Of a stretch of 64,000 bases of DNA, positions 35,476 to 44,131 are shown in pieces (position 1 is the stretch's first letter; the number at the start of each line of letters is the position of its first letter). Made by a program: the position numbers and the translations under genes. Source of the stretch: Yersinia bercovieri ATCC 43970 (GTDB taxonomy: Bacteria > Pseudomonadota > Gammaproteobacteria > Enterobacterales > Enterobacteriaceae); contig NZ_CP054044.1 of NCBI RefSeq assembly GCF_013282745.1, forward strand, positions 868,001 to 932,000. Direction: 5' to 3'. The notes beneath the pieces were generated by a model. It was not told where the DNA came from. It did no database searches and saw nothing but the letters and a program-made list of their open reading frames with translations.

Positions 35476-36216
35476 TTACACCACGATCTTTTTGACGATA
35501 TCCAATAATGTTTTTACATCTTGCGGGCGGGTATTGCCCGTTTTGCTGTCGATAATTGAGCTGTAGATGTGCGGGATGATTTTTGTCACTCCGGCATCCA
35601 GTGCGATCTGCACAATTTGCTCGAAATTATCCAGATCGATACCACCCGTTGGCTCCAGCCAGAAACCGGTCGCCGCACAAGCTTCGGCGACAAATCGATA
35701 CTCGTCGATAGAGTCCAAGCCGTTCATTGGGAAGAATTTTATCGAGCTGCCGCCCATATCTTTCAACATGGCAATAGCGGTGGTGACCGCAACGATCGCG
35801 TCTTTCTGCTGTGAGCTGAGGGGGCCGGTGGAGATCTTCACATACCCCACTTTACCGGTCGGTGAGACCAGGCCGTTAACCACCGTCTCCTGCTGCCCCA
35901 GCAGAGCGCGACTCGGGCCGACGCCAGTAAATACCTGATTTACATGCTGTGGTTTCAGCTGCTGCACAATCTGGCTAACCATCGTCGATTGCTTAGGATC
36001 ACCCGCACCCAACCCGACGGATAGAGCATTATCGATAAGTGCCGCATACTCGCGCATCTCTTTCACCGCGCTGTCGACATCAGGGTAATTTTTCGATAAC
36101 ACCCCCACCAACACATGGCCTTCGGCGGCCTGGTAGATCTCACGCGCATTCTCTTTTGAACCGGCCAGCACATTCAGACACACCCGATCACGGTAATAAT
36201 TTGGGGTCAATTTCAT
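35476..36216 (-). CDS. KDPG-type aldolase (DgaF-like)
   Basis: This 246-residue TIM-barrel aldolase belongs to the 2-dehydro-3-deoxy-6-phosphogluconate aldolase-related family that includes Salmonella DgaF. The Schiff-base Lys is probably Lys160 in GGSSIKFFPMNG. The glycine-rich phosphate loop is EPTGGIDLDNF. The expected reaction is cleavage of 2-keto-3-deoxygluconate-6-phosphate to pyruvate and glyceraldehyde-3-phosphate. It follows the DgaE-like gene by 3 bases, so the two are almost certainly co-translated. Confidence 0.85.
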   Translation of the reverse strand: MKLTPNYYRDRVCLNVLAGSKENAREIYQAAEGHVLVGVLSKNYPDVDSAVKEMREYAALIDNALSVGLGAGDPKQSTMVSQIVQQLKPQHVNQVFTGVGPSRALLGQQETVVNGLVSPTGKVGYVKISTGPLSSQQKDAIVAVTTAIAMLKDMGGSSIKFFPMNGLDSIDEYRFVAEACAATGFWLEPTGGIDLDNFEQIVQIALDAGVTKIIPHIYSSIIDSKTGNTRPQDVKTLLDIVKKIVV

Positions 36217-36219
36217 GGC

Positions 36220-37332
36220 TTAGGCTCCCTTAATCAGCTGGTTGATACAGCGGTAAATTGTTTCGAGTTGCGGTGGTGTTACACTGCGAACATCCACTTC
36301 AATCTTACCTTCGTTGGCTTTGTAGGCACGGAAATAGATGGCAATATCACCATTTTTTAGCGCATCAACCAGATCTGGTGTCGAGCGGCCGATTTTGGCT
36401 TCATCAAAACTGATCTCAGTGCGGGCAATATCGCGCCCAGCCGCATCCCAAACCACTTTGGCGCAGACGCCGTCGATGCTATTCAGTTGGGTGATGAAAG
36501 GCGTAATCTTCGCCACCATCTGCTGGCCGCTCTCTTTTTCCAGTGTCATGTAGCTTTCAATGGCGCGGGTTAGGCCGAGGATACCCTCTTTACCCACTTT
36601 CATCGCCCGACCAATGCCGTTTGATTGCAGTTTCACCCAATCAACATAGGTTTTCTTACCTAAGACCAATCCGCTGGTCGGCCCTTCAATAGCTTTGGCC
36701 CCACTGTAAATCACCAAATCAGCGCCCATTTGGTAGTAACAGAGCAGATCTTCTTCCGCTGCCGCGTCAACGATTAATGGCAGTTGATGCTTGCGGGCGA
36801 TGACCACCGCTTGCTCAACCGATAAAATGCTTTTTTGCACACAATGGTGGGATTTTATATACAAGATCGCCGCTGTATTGCGCGTGATCGCCGCTTCTAG
36901 CTGTTCAGGCAAACACTCATTGGCATAACCGGCTTCCACCACTTTACCGCCACCCAAGGTCACCATGGTATCAACTGGCGCACCAAAGTTAACATTGTGC
37001 CCCTTCGGCAGCACAATTTCATTGGGCACCGTGCGGGGTGCGGCATGAAGATTGACCAGCAAATTCGCATCATCTTTCACGATCACGGCAGCGACGGATT
37101 GCGCAACTCCGGCAGAGGCGCAAGAGACCACCACCGCGCTCTCAACATTTAGTAAATCGGCAATGTAAGCGCCGGTTTTATTCACCAGATCTTTCATTTC
37201 AAAGTAGTGATTTAGACCCAGCTCCACGGCGTCAATCACCTCTTGCCGTGGTGTTGAAACCCCAAGCATCGTCATACGGCCAGAGGCATTAATCACATGT
37301 TTTAGCTGGTATTTCTCATAAACTGAAGACAT
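36220..37332 (-). CDS. PLP-dependent D-glucosaminate-6-phosphate ammonia-lyase-like enzyme (DgaE-like)
   Basis: This 370-residue fold-type I PLP enzyme is of the SelA-like/DgaE family. The PLP Lys is probably Lys213 in YSGAKAIEGPTSG, preceded by the Asp in LIVDAAAEED. Salmonella DgaE converts D-glucosaminate-6-phosphate to 2-keto-3-deoxygluconate-6-phosphate plus ammonia. Older annotation calls it selenocysteine synthase-like, but there is no tRNA-Sec context here. It overlaps the upstream amidohydrolase by 17 bases and precedes the aldolase by 3 bases. The exact substrate could differ in stereochemistry from glucosaminate. Confidence 0.82.
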   Translation of the reverse strand: MSSVYEKYQLKHVINASGRMTMLGVSTPRQEVIDAVELGLNHYFEMKDLVNKTGAYIADLLNVESAVVVSCASAGVAQSVAAVIVKDDANLLVNLHAAPRTVPNEIVLPKGHNVNFGAPVDTMVTLGGGKVVEAGYANECLPEQLEAAITRNTAAILYIKSHHCVQKSILSVEQAVVIARKHQLPLIVDAAAEEDLLCYYQMGADLVIYSGAKAIEGPTSGLVLGKKTYVDWVKLQSNGIGRAMKVGKEGILGLTRAIESYMTLEKESGQQMVAKITPFITQLNSIDGVCAKVVWDAAGRDIARTEISFDEAKIGRSTPDLVDALKNGDIAIYFRAYKANEGKIEVDVRSVTPPQLETIYRCINQLIKGA

Positions 37333-38485
37333 CTTTTAACTTCCCTTCGTCAGTTAACACTAAGTCACCGGCCACCACCGCAGCCAGTGGCACCAGATAC
37401 TGTTCACCGGTGACCGATTTACCTTCCGAATCGCTGAATACCTGCGGCTGCTGTTTCAGCTCAAAAATAGTCAGGTCAGCATCATAGCCCTCAGCCACGA
37501 CCCCTTTATGGCTCAGGCGCAGCGCTTGGGCGGCATTTTCGGTTACACAGCTGATGACCTGTTCCAAGTTTAGGCCGATGGTGAAAAATTTGGACATCAC
37601 GCTCGCCAGGCTATGCACCGGCCCACTTATGCGGTTGCGGCAATAGATGTCGGAGCTGATGGTGTGCGGGTAGATACCTTGCTTGATGGCAAGCTCGGCA
37701 ACCTCAAAGCTGAAACTGGCGCTACCATGGCCCACATCCAGCAACACGCCGCGTTTTAGTGCGCGCTGAATAGATTCACGCAAAGCCCCCGCAGGGGTCA
37801 GAATTCGGTTGGGTTTGCCGTTATAGCAATGAGTAATAATGTCGCCCTGCGTCAGTAAATCGGCAATTTCATCCAGATCCGGCGGGTTATTGCCAATGTG
37901 CACCATCAGCGGCAACTGGTTGTTCTCTTGCTGGATCTCTTTGGCGCGAATCAGCGGCTTAATACCGTTTTTACCCACCACACTGCTACTCATTCGGGCC
38001 TTAATGCCGATAATGAAATCGGGGTTACGAGCAATCGCCTGACTGACACTTTGCTTATCAATCTGCGCCATATCAGCTAATTCGTTTTGCGTGACGATGC
38101 CGGTTTTTGCAATATTTAAAAAAGCATAAACATGGGTTTTGGCCGCGCGAGTCAGGCGGTAGAAATCATCAATATCATTGGCACCCGTGCTGCCGGCATC
38201 CACCACCGTGGTCACGCCACTGGCAACACCAACTAAATCAGCTTCGTCATGATAAATAGGCGATGCGGGGTAGCAGTGAACATGGGAATCAATCCAGCCG
38301 GCACTGAGATAATATCTCCCAGCCAGATCCAGGACTTTTTTGGCCGGATAAAAAGGGGGTTCAATTTGGTTATTTTCAACCGCAGCAATAGTCGCGCTCA
38401 CCGCCGTTATTTTTCCATCATTAATGGCAATATCCACCTGATGGCCATTAACCAATAGTGCCCGAGTGATAATAAAGTCATGCAT
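37316..38485 (-). CDS. Amidohydrolase/deacetylase family metallohydrolase
   Basis: This 389-residue dihydroorotase-like amidohydrolase has metal ligands His68 and His70 (DSHVHCYP), a possible carboxylated Lys162 (IGIKARMS), His196 (LMVHIGNN), His219 (IITHCYNG) and a late Asp (TISSDIYCRN). It belongs to the family found with EF_083x-type operons and has no proven substrate in that context. Given the DgaE/DgaF-like genes that follow, removal of an acyl group from an acylated amino-sugar acid (phosphate) is the simplest inference. Its 3' end overlaps the DgaE-like gene. Confidence 0.85.
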   Translation of the reverse strand: MHDFIITRALLVNGHQVDIAINDGKITAVSATIAAVENNQIEPPFYPAKKVLDLAGRYYLSAGWIDSHVHCYPASPIYHDEADLVGVASGVTTVVDAGSTGANDIDDFYRLTRAAKTHVYAFLNIAKTGIVTQNELADMAQIDKQSVSQAIARNPDFIIGIKARMSSSVVGKNGIKPLIRAKEIQQENNQLPLMVHIGNNPPDLDEIADLLTQGDIITHCYNGKPNRILTPAGALRESIQRALKRGVLLDVGHGSASFSFEVAELAIKQGIYPHTISSDIYCRNRISGPVHSLASVMSKFFTIGLNLEQVISCVTENAAQALRLSHKGVVAEGYDADLTIFELKQQPQVFSDSEGKSVTGEQYLVPLAAVVAGDLVLTDEGKLKDVFSL

Positions 38486-38567
38486 TATCTTTATTCTCCG
38501 TTATACCCTTCTTACTGAGTATCGCAGCGGGGTAAATATCCGGTAATTTGAATATTCCCCCCGAAGT

Positions 38568-39221
38568 TCAGGAAATCGCGACCGGGAAAATAGACCCTAA
38601 AATCATGGCACCCAAAATTGCGCCACCGGTTATAGGTTTATTCCACAGATAAAACAGTAATGCGCCACCTAAAGAGCCGATACCAATGGGAATTGATGCA
38701 GTAATCGCGGACAGAATAATCAGTGGCCCCAAAAAGCGGCCCGATGAGTTACCTGCGCCCATCATGACATCTGCACCGTAAGTCGAATTACTTTGGTTAA
38801 TCGTAAATTTACGTGCCAAAATAATCAGATAGCCGATAGCTAGACCAATTATCAGGCCGGTCACCAAGGAGGCGGCAAAATTGGCCACCGGGAACACAAA
38901 TCCAGCCCCCAGCAATAATGCCGGCACACCCAAACCTACGCCGGTTTGAATCGCACCACCGATATCTAAAATACCGACCAGCGAACCTTCAATAATACGG
39001 GCAAATAAGAAGCTGGCACCAAATGCAGCCACTGCCCCATAAACCCCGGTATCCATTCCTGCACGTAGCATTGAAACAAATGCCACTTCGTTAAATGCGC
39101 CGATACCATATAAATAGTACATATGAGTACCCGCAAACACGCCGGAAGATAATAGCCCTACAAAGATCGGAAAGGACCAGTCGGCATACCAGAAATTATT
39201 CTTGGTTTGTTCATCCATCAT
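38568..39221 (-). CDS. DUF4310 family membrane protein
   Basis: This 217-residue, strongly hydrophobic protein is of the DUF4310 family. About six membrane segments can be drawn (near residues 14-40, 58-76, 80-110, 113-140, 160-185 and 193-215). A conserved loop STYGADVMMGAGNSSGRFLGP lies before the last two. No known transporter signature is visible. It is always seen with DUF4311, DUF4312 and SFCGS proteins, so it is probably one half of a membrane complex for substrate uptake; that is inference. Confidence 0.8.
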   Translation of the reverse strand: MMDEQTKNNFWYADWSFPIFVGLLSSGVFAGTHMYYLYGIGAFNEVAFVSMLRAGMDTGVYGAVAAFGASFLFARIIEGSLVGILDIGGAIQTGVGLGVPALLLGAGFVFPVANFAASLVTGLIIGLAIGYLIILARKFTINQSNSTYGADVMMGAGNSSGRFLGPLIILSAITASIPIGIGSLGGALLFYLWNKPITGGAILGAMILGSIFPVAIS

Positions 39222-39239
39222 TAAGCTCCTCTCGCTGTG

Positions 39240-40022
39240 TTATTTTCCGCTCAATGCGTTATGAATGGTATCGAGCCACACGGGCACACCCAGACTGAAT
39301 GACTCCAGGAATTTCATGTCGAATCCACGGAAGAAGCCACTGAGCACGAACAGCAGCACAATCACTGTCATCATGATTTTTGTGACTTTATTCCAGCCGC
39401 TCTCCTCAACCCCTTTACCAATTAAAATACCCAGAACCAGACCCGGAACGGCATTACCCATAATTAACTGCGCCAGGCCGCCGAAAATAGTGGCCCAGAA
39501 ACCAGAACGACGTCCGGCATCAATGGCGGCTAGCCAGAAAATAACCGGCATCACGGTGTTAACCAGAATATTAGCGGCCGGCACCAAGACCTTAATTGCC
39601 GTAACCTGTAATGCAGCCGGAACCGCTGAAGCGGTAGTATTGAGGAAGCTGACGACAATAACCCCGATAATGCCGCAGGCAATCGCCATCTTTTTCGGGT
39701 TATGCATGGTTTCCGCCACATTGCGATTTTTAATCATCAATGCTGCAGCACCCCAGTTCGGAATAATGCGGTGGTCGACATCCTGAGTAAAGGCCCCAGC
39801 GGCAACCGACGAGGCCCAGGCGTTGAAGAAGAAGCCTAGCCCGAAGGAGAAATGCGATGCCGGATCGCCCTCACACGAGTTCAACTCGCCCAAGGTACGA
39901 AATGCGCCCATGCCCTGTATTGTCGGCGCATGGAACATGCGGGCGGCCCCAACACCAACCCCCACGCCGACCAGTCCGCCGATAATAATCGACTTAAAAA
40001 GAATAATTAAAAACATCAACAT
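39240..40022 (-). CDS. DUF4311 family membrane protein
   Basis: This 260-residue protein is of the DUF4311 family, with about six or seven hydrophobic segments. The N-terminal region is glycine/valine-rich (IIIGGLVGVGVGVGAARMFH) and is followed by a conserved cytoplasm- or substrate-facing stretch, GMGAFRTLGELNSCEGDPAS. The proline- and asparagine-containing VPAANILVNTVMPVIFWLAA suggests a pore-lining helix. It lies 18 bases upstream of DUF4310 and is probably its partner in the membrane. Confidence 0.8.
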   Translation of the reverse strand: MLMFLIILFKSIIIGGLVGVGVGVGAARMFHAPTIQGMGAFRTLGELNSCEGDPASHFSFGLGFFFNAWASSVAAGAFTQDVDHRIIPNWGAAALMIKNRNVAETMHNPKKMAIACGIIGVIVVSFLNTTASAVPAALQVTAIKVLVPAANILVNTVMPVIFWLAAIDAGRRSGFWATIFGGLAQLIMGNAVPGLVLGILIGKGVEESGWNKVTKIMMTVIVLLFVLSGFFRGFDMKFLESFSLGVPVWLDTIHNALSGK

Positions 40023-40101
40023 ATCCTTTCATCTATAAGTCACACCCAAGCAATTGAAGTTGCAGCTAGCTGCAAATAACAGTGCGGTGGGAATAGACTT
40101 T
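40023..40101. other. Spacer with short palindrome between DUF4311 and DUF4312
   Basis: This 79-base spacer contains GCAGCTAGCTGC (12-bp palindrome) in a TTGAAGTTGCAG context. A related but diverged motif occurs at 50483-50502. It could be a remnant of a dispersed intergenic repeat. Confidence 0.35.
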
Positions 40102-40398
40102 TTATTTAGAAACGAAGACAACCTTTTCTGTGTCAATAATTGTCACGTTCACGGTAATATCTAATTCAACACTGTATGTTTTTCTTTCTCGCGGCAGAAA
40201 AAAGAGTAAAAACTTCTCTTTTTTCACTGATAATTCGGCGCGTAATACTTTGACGTCTTGTGGTTCAATCCGTAACAGAATATTTTGCGTCGACTTCAAC
40301 ACCGTATTTTGGACATTACCCAGTGCATTGGCGAAAGCTTTACCCTTAGTATCGCCTTTGCCTTTTACCTGCACCTGAGTGGTATATTGTTCTTTCAT
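40102..40398 (-). CDS. DUF4312 family protein
   Basis: This 98-residue soluble protein of the DUF4312 family has no membrane segment. It is basic, with a KGKGDTKGKAFANALGNVQNTVL stretch near the N terminus and a beta-rich C-terminal half. Its start codon overlaps the SFCGS stop by one base. Function is unknown. It may act as a cytoplasmic coupling subunit of the DUF4310/DUF4311 membrane pair. Confidence 0.78.
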   Translation of the reverse strand: MKEQYTTQVQVKGKGDTKGKAFANALGNVQNTVLKSTQNILLRIEPQDVKVLRAELSVKKEKFLLFFLPRERKTYSVELDITVNVTIIDTEKVVFVSK

Positions 40399-40763
40399 TA
40401 CGGCTGACCATATTTCTTGATATACGCTTCCACTAATTTCTGCCCTAACTCTTCTTTATCCATAAATCCGAAGCCTAATACCTTGCAGCCTTCATTTATT
40501 GCGGTCACACCCTCTTCGACTGAACGCATACCGTATTTTGCTTTGTAGCCATACTTATTTTGGGCCGTAATAGCACCCGCACCGCCGCTACCACAAAATG
40601 AGATACCGAAGTCTGCTTGTTCGCTATTCATCACATCACCCAGTTTCATGTCTGCGGCAACACCGGGAATAACCACCACGCGGCCACCAGCCAATTCAAC
40701 ACCTTGCCCAACTTTTTGGCCTTTACCTAAACGGTCGCCAATTACAACGGTAATTTGACTCAT
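40398..40763 (-). CDS. Glycine-rich SFCGS family protein
   Basis: This 121-residue cytoplasmic protein is of the glycine-rich SFCGS family. Cys57 lies in GISFCGSGGAGA, a Cys-Gly-Ser-Gly loop after a beta strand. The overall pattern (beta strand, Cys, glycine-rich loop, helix) resembles the phosphorylated Cys loop of PTS EIIB domains of the galactitol/lactose type. I infer, but cannot show, that it carries phosphate on Cys57. It lies between the PRD gene and DUF4312 with minimal spacing. Confidence 0.8.
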   Translation of the reverse strand: MSQITVVIGDRLGKGQKVGQGVELAGGRVVVIPGVAADMKLGDVMNSEQADFGISFCGSGGAGAITAQNKYGYKAKYGMRSVEEGVTAINEGCKVLGFGFMDKEELGQKLVEAYIKKYGQP

Positions 40764-40786
40764 AGTCTCTTCTCCAGATGACTGTT

Positions 40787-41131
40787 TTATGGGTTATTAT
40801 CTTTCGCTACTTCAAAATGCACCGATAACAAATAAGCCTCTTCAATCGGCAAATTGGCAAACCTGTCGACAACTTGCTGGGCCATTTGCATTGAATGTGC
40901 TGAAATTTCATCAAATAATGATTTATCCACCTCAGGTAATGGCTCGCCAGTGATTGAACGTAACACCATGGCCCGAATATGTGATGTCAACATTTGCTGC
41001 TGCACATCGTTGGTGAAAATGTTTTCGGCATTTAACATCACGGTAATTTCAGCTAATACCCGCTCAGTGATGATATTTACCTCTGCGACTCCAGGTTCCT
41101 CGGCTGCATTCAATGTGACTACATCATTCAC
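40787..41131 (-). CDS. Stand-alone PRD (PTS regulation domain) protein
   Basis: This 114-residue protein consists of a single PRD domain. It has the two His residues expected as phosphorylation sites, in TSHIRAMV (about residue 49) and LLSVHFEV (about residue 107), and no DNA-binding module. It is the first gene of the operon. It may sense the HPr or EIIB-like phosphorylation state and modify the regulator at the far end of the locus, or be a subunit of the permease. Confidence 0.78.
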   Translation of the reverse strand: MNDVVTLNAAEEPGVAEVNIITERVLAEITVMLNAENIFTNDVQQQMLTSHIRAMVLRSITGEPLPEVDKSLFDEISAHSMQMAQQVVDRFANLPIEEAYLLSVHFEVAKDNNP

Positions 41132-41459
41132 GCTGACAATCCTCTATTTCTTGCTGTAACAACTTTCTGACTACAAAGAGAGCTTCGTTTACCTCCCCTC
41201 TGCGCGATGACATCACCCTACCTGCAAGCGGAATAGGTGTGTAGCGGCATTTTTTCCAGTTCAAAGTGGAAATGTCATGTACCGGGGGGATCACATTCGC
41301 AAAATAGGCGTTTACATAGCTAACTTAATCATTAACAACAAAATAACTTTTATATAAATGCACCGTGAATGCCTGCGGTGGAAAAAAGTTCGTGATCCGG
41401 ATCTCTTTCTTTTCTAGCCGGAAGCGCCTAATATCAGATCAATATTAAAGTTATTTTCG
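41132..41459. promoter_or_regulatory. Intergenic control region of the DUF4310 operon
   Basis: The divergent gap between the PRD gene and rnk has no gene. On the minus strand TTGTTG and TATGTA are separated by 17 bases (about 41307-41335), a possible promoter for the operon. I found no convincing sigma-54 or CRP site here. That differs from the sigma-54-dependent LevR-type control of mannose-type dga operons. Confidence 0.4.
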
Positions 41460-41496
41460 AACACCCCCTCTCCTATGGCGTGGGGGTGTTGTTTTT
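41460..41496 (+). terminator. Terminator-like hairpin in the rnk leader
   Basis: A perfect 9-bp AACACCCCC/GGGGGTGTT stem with a 13-base loop is followed by GTTTTTATG. It lies 37 bases upstream of the rnk start and reads in the plus direction, so it could attenuate rnk or end a short upstream transcript. Confidence 0.65.
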
Positions 41497-41527
41497 ATGT
41501 TTTGCTGAAATTGAATTGGAGAGTGGT

Positions 41528-41938
41528 ATGACCAAGCCAACCATCACGATTAACGAGCTGGATGCTGAACGTTTGGATGCGTTACTGGCGCAACCGGCCT
41601 TTGCCGGTACAGTGGTCGCACAAGCGCTCAATGAAGAGCTGGATCGTGCAGAAATTCTGCCACCTAATGCTATTCCGGCAGATGTGGTGACTATGAACAG
41701 CCGTGTGCGTTTTCGTGATCTGAATAACCAGGAGGAGCATATCCGCACCCTGGTTTATCCGGCATCACTGAAAGACAGCAACGATCAACTCTCGGTGATG
41801 GCACCTTTAGGGGCAGCATTGCTGGGCTTGCACGTCAATGACGAAATCAGTTGGAAATTGCCTGGTGGGGATGAAGCCCGCATTATTGTGCTGGAGCTGT
41901 TATATCAGCCAGAAGCCGCGGGTGAATTTCATCGTTAA
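41528..41938 (+). CDS. rnk: Nucleoside diphosphate kinase regulator Rnk
   Basis: Rnk binds RNA polymerase through a GreA-like C-terminal domain and influences NTP balance. The predicted 136 residues match E. coli. The N-terminal coiled region is short, and the FKBP-like domain contains [31 protein letters not shown] chose ATG 41528 ([12 protein letters not shown]) by alignment; upstream in-frame codons are inside the terminator-like leader. Its E. coli homologue lies at a different map position. Confidence 0.95.
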   Translation: MTKPTITINELDAERLDALLAQPAFAGTVVAQALNEELDRAEILPPNAIPADVVTMNSRVRFRDLNNQEEHIRTLVYPASLKDSNDQLSVMAPLGAALLGLHVNDEISWKLPGGDEARIIVLELLYQPEAAGEFHR

Positions 41939-41999
41939 TCGTCATTAATCGACAATAAATGCCGATAAATGTTGATTGAAATATCTGCGCATATGATGT

Positions 42000-42028
42000 G
42001 AGGGTAATAGCCTAGGGCCATTACCCTC
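42000..42028. terminator. Hairpin between convergent rnk and cybC
   Basis: A 9-bp GAGGGTAAT/ATTACCCTC stem with an 11-base loop lies between the rnk and cybC stop codons. It is likely a shared terminator, though T tracts are absent. Confidence 0.55.
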
Positions 42029-42038
42029 CTGCCGCAGA

Positions 42039-42425
42039 TTAGCGATATTTTTTATGGTAGGTATCGCGGGTGGGCTTGAAATCTTGGGCGGCTTTTTTGG
42101 CGTCATCCAGTTTGCCTTGATTGGCCAAAGCCAGCGCACCATCAATCTGCCCAATAAGTAAATCCAAACCATGGCGGAAATCCTTCACCTCCGCACTCCC
42201 CTCACCTTTACTCTTCAGTTTGCTAGGAATGCCCTTTTGTGCATCCAGTGCCGCCACGCGCATCGCCGCTAAACCTTGCTTGATCACATCTGTAGAGTCG
42301 GCCTTCAACACTTTGCCGTAATTCTCGGCAATGGTGTCCATGTTATCCGCCACACTGGCCGCCATGGCTAACGTGCTGGCGCTGAGTAACACCGCCGCCA
42401 TTAACGCCATCATCTTCTTACTCAT
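42039..42425 (-). CDS. cybC: Soluble cytochrome b562 CybC
   Basis: This 128-residue periplasmic four-helix haem protein has a signal peptide (about 1-22, ending AMA). The axial ligands fit b562: a Met in ADNMDTI (about mature residue 7) and a His in TYHKKYR near the C terminus. There is no CXXCH, so haem is not covalently bound. The conserved MKDFRHG-type VKDFRHGLDLLIGQ is present. The physiological electron partner is unknown. I chose the ATG before SKKMMALMA, the signal-peptide start. Confidence 0.95.
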   Translation of the reverse strand: MSKKMMALMAAVLLSASTLAMAASVADNMDTIAENYGKVLKADSTDVIKQGLAAMRVAALDAQKGIPSKLKSKGEGSAEVKDFRHGLDLLIGQIDGALALANQGKLDDAKKAAQDFKPTRDTYHKKYR

Positions 42426-42623
42426 GCTCACACTCCTTATAATTATTGTTAACTGCATAGTTCTCATTGATACATTGCTCATACTTAACGTAGTCAATGG
42501 AGGGGGAAACTGGCAATGATTTCTTACTGCCAACAGAAAAAAGCCAAAACTGTGCGGATGAACAGATAAAACGCCCGTATTTCTACAGGCGGGAGATGAA
42601 ATAAGAATATGACAGGAGGGCTA

Positions 42624-43964
42624 TTATTCGCCCGCGATCTTCATCGCCGGTAATAGGACTGAACCACACTGAATGTTACTACGCAGTTCGATATCACTGC
42701 CGACACTCACGATATTGCGCAGCATATCTTTCAGGTTCCCGGCGATTGTAATCTCACTCACCGGGTACTGAATCTCACCATTTTCAACCCAGAAACCAGC
42801 AGCCCCGCGAGAGTAATCACCCGTCACGGTACTGACCCCCTGGCCCATCAATTCGGTCACCACCAAGCCTTTATCCAGTTGCTTCAGCATTCCGGCGAAA
42901 TCCTGCCCCTGACCTGCAATGCGCCAGTTATGGATCCCCCCGGCGTGCCCGGTGCTTTGCAGCCCCAACTTACGGGCTGAATAGCTGGTCAGCAGATAGG
43001 TTTGCAGCACCCCATCTTTGACGATCTCTCGTTGCAGCGTGCGCACGCCTTCACTGTCGAACGGCGTTGAAGCCAGACCACGCAATAAATGCGGATGCTC
43101 TTCAATGGTCAACCATTCAGGCAAAATCTGCTTGCCGAGGTGATCGAGCAAAAAAGTCGATTTGCGATAAATATTACCGCCGCTGATAGCCGACACTAAG
43201 TGGCCGAACAAGCCCGTCGCCACTTCGGCGGCAAACAGCACCGGTGACTCCATGGTCGGCAGCTTACGTGGCGATAAGCGGGACAAAGTGCGACGGGCGC
43301 ACTCTTCACCCACCCACTCAGGGTTGGCTAAATCTTCCATCCGCCGACCAATGGTATAGGCATAATCCCGCTCCATATCGCCATTGTGCTCGGCGATAAC
43401 ACTGCTGGAGAGTGAATGGCGGCTGGAACAATAGCTCTGTAACATGCCGTGGCTGTTGCCAAAGACCTTAATGCCGTAATGGCTGTTAAAGCTGCCACCC
43501 TCGGTATTAGTAATTCGCGTGTCTGCCTGCAATGCCGCCTGCTCTGCTCGCGCAGCCAGCAAAATACCTTGCTCAGCATCCAAATCACCCGGATGGAACA
43601 GATCCAGATCCGGTGCCTCAAAGGCCAGTAGCGATTTTTCTGCCGGCCCTGCATAAGGGTCAGGCGAGGTATAGCGGGCGATATCCAGTGCCGCTTGCAC
43701 GGTACGGGCGACCGCATCCGGACTTAAATCGGTGGTGGAGGCGCTGCCTTTGCGTTGCTGGTGATAAACAGTAATTCCCAGCGCACCATCGCTGTTGAAC
43801 TCCACGTTCTCCACTTCACCAAAGCGAGTGCTGACACTAATTCCGGTGGTTTTGCTGACGGCAACTTCAGCCGCATCAGAACCCGCACGGGCCAATTCCA
43901 ACGCTTGTGCAACAGCGTGTTCCAGCGTTTTACGCTGTTCTGCAACTTGAGTGACTACTTTCAT
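42624..43964 (-). CDS. pmbA: Metalloprotease subunit PmbA/TldE
   Basis: TldE (PmbA) is the non-metal partner of TldD in a heterodimeric protease that matures microcin B17 and cleaves CcdA-type antitoxins. The 446 residues match E. coli and show the U62-type fold with the C-terminal [22 protein letters not shown]. It lacks the HExxxH metal motif of TldD, as expected. cybC lies downstream and yjgA divergent upstream, as in E. coli. The TldD partner is encoded at 51632-53077. Confidence 0.96.
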   Translation of the reverse strand: MKVVTQVAEQRKTLEHAVAQALELARAGSDAAEVAVSKTTGISVSTRFGEVENVEFNSDGALGITVYHQQRKGSASTTDLSPDAVARTVQAALDIARYTSPDPYAGPAEKSLLAFEAPDLDLFHPGDLDAEQGILLAARAEQAALQADTRITNTEGGSFNSHYGIKVFGNSHGMLQSYCSSRHSLSSSVIAEHNGDMERDYAYTIGRRMEDLANPEWVGEECARRTLSRLSPRKLPTMESPVLFAAEVATGLFGHLVSAISGGNIYRKSTFLLDHLGKQILPEWLTIEEHPHLLRGLASTPFDSEGVRTLQREIVKDGVLQTYLLTSYSARKLGLQSTGHAGGIHNWRIAGQGQDFAGMLKQLDKGLVVTELMGQGVSTVTGDYSRGAAGFWVENGEIQYPVSEITIAGNLKDMLRNIVSVGSDIELRSNIQCGSVLLPAMKIAGE

Positions 43965-44131
43965 CGATCTGCCATAATTAATGAGATAATCGTTCAGGAA
44001 AGTGTCGTAATACGACGACTTACACGGATAAAATAGGGGACGCCATACTTTCAGTCTATCAGAGATCTTGGTGCGATTTCGCAGAAAGCCAACAACCTGC
44101 TACGATTAGCCTCTTTTTAAGGAATTTGACC

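Noticed and set aside
36220..37332. SelA (selenocysteine synthase) for the PLP enzyme
   Set aside because: It has the family fold, but at 370 residues it is shorter than SelA and lies beside a KDPG-type aldolase, not selB; DgaE-like is the better call.
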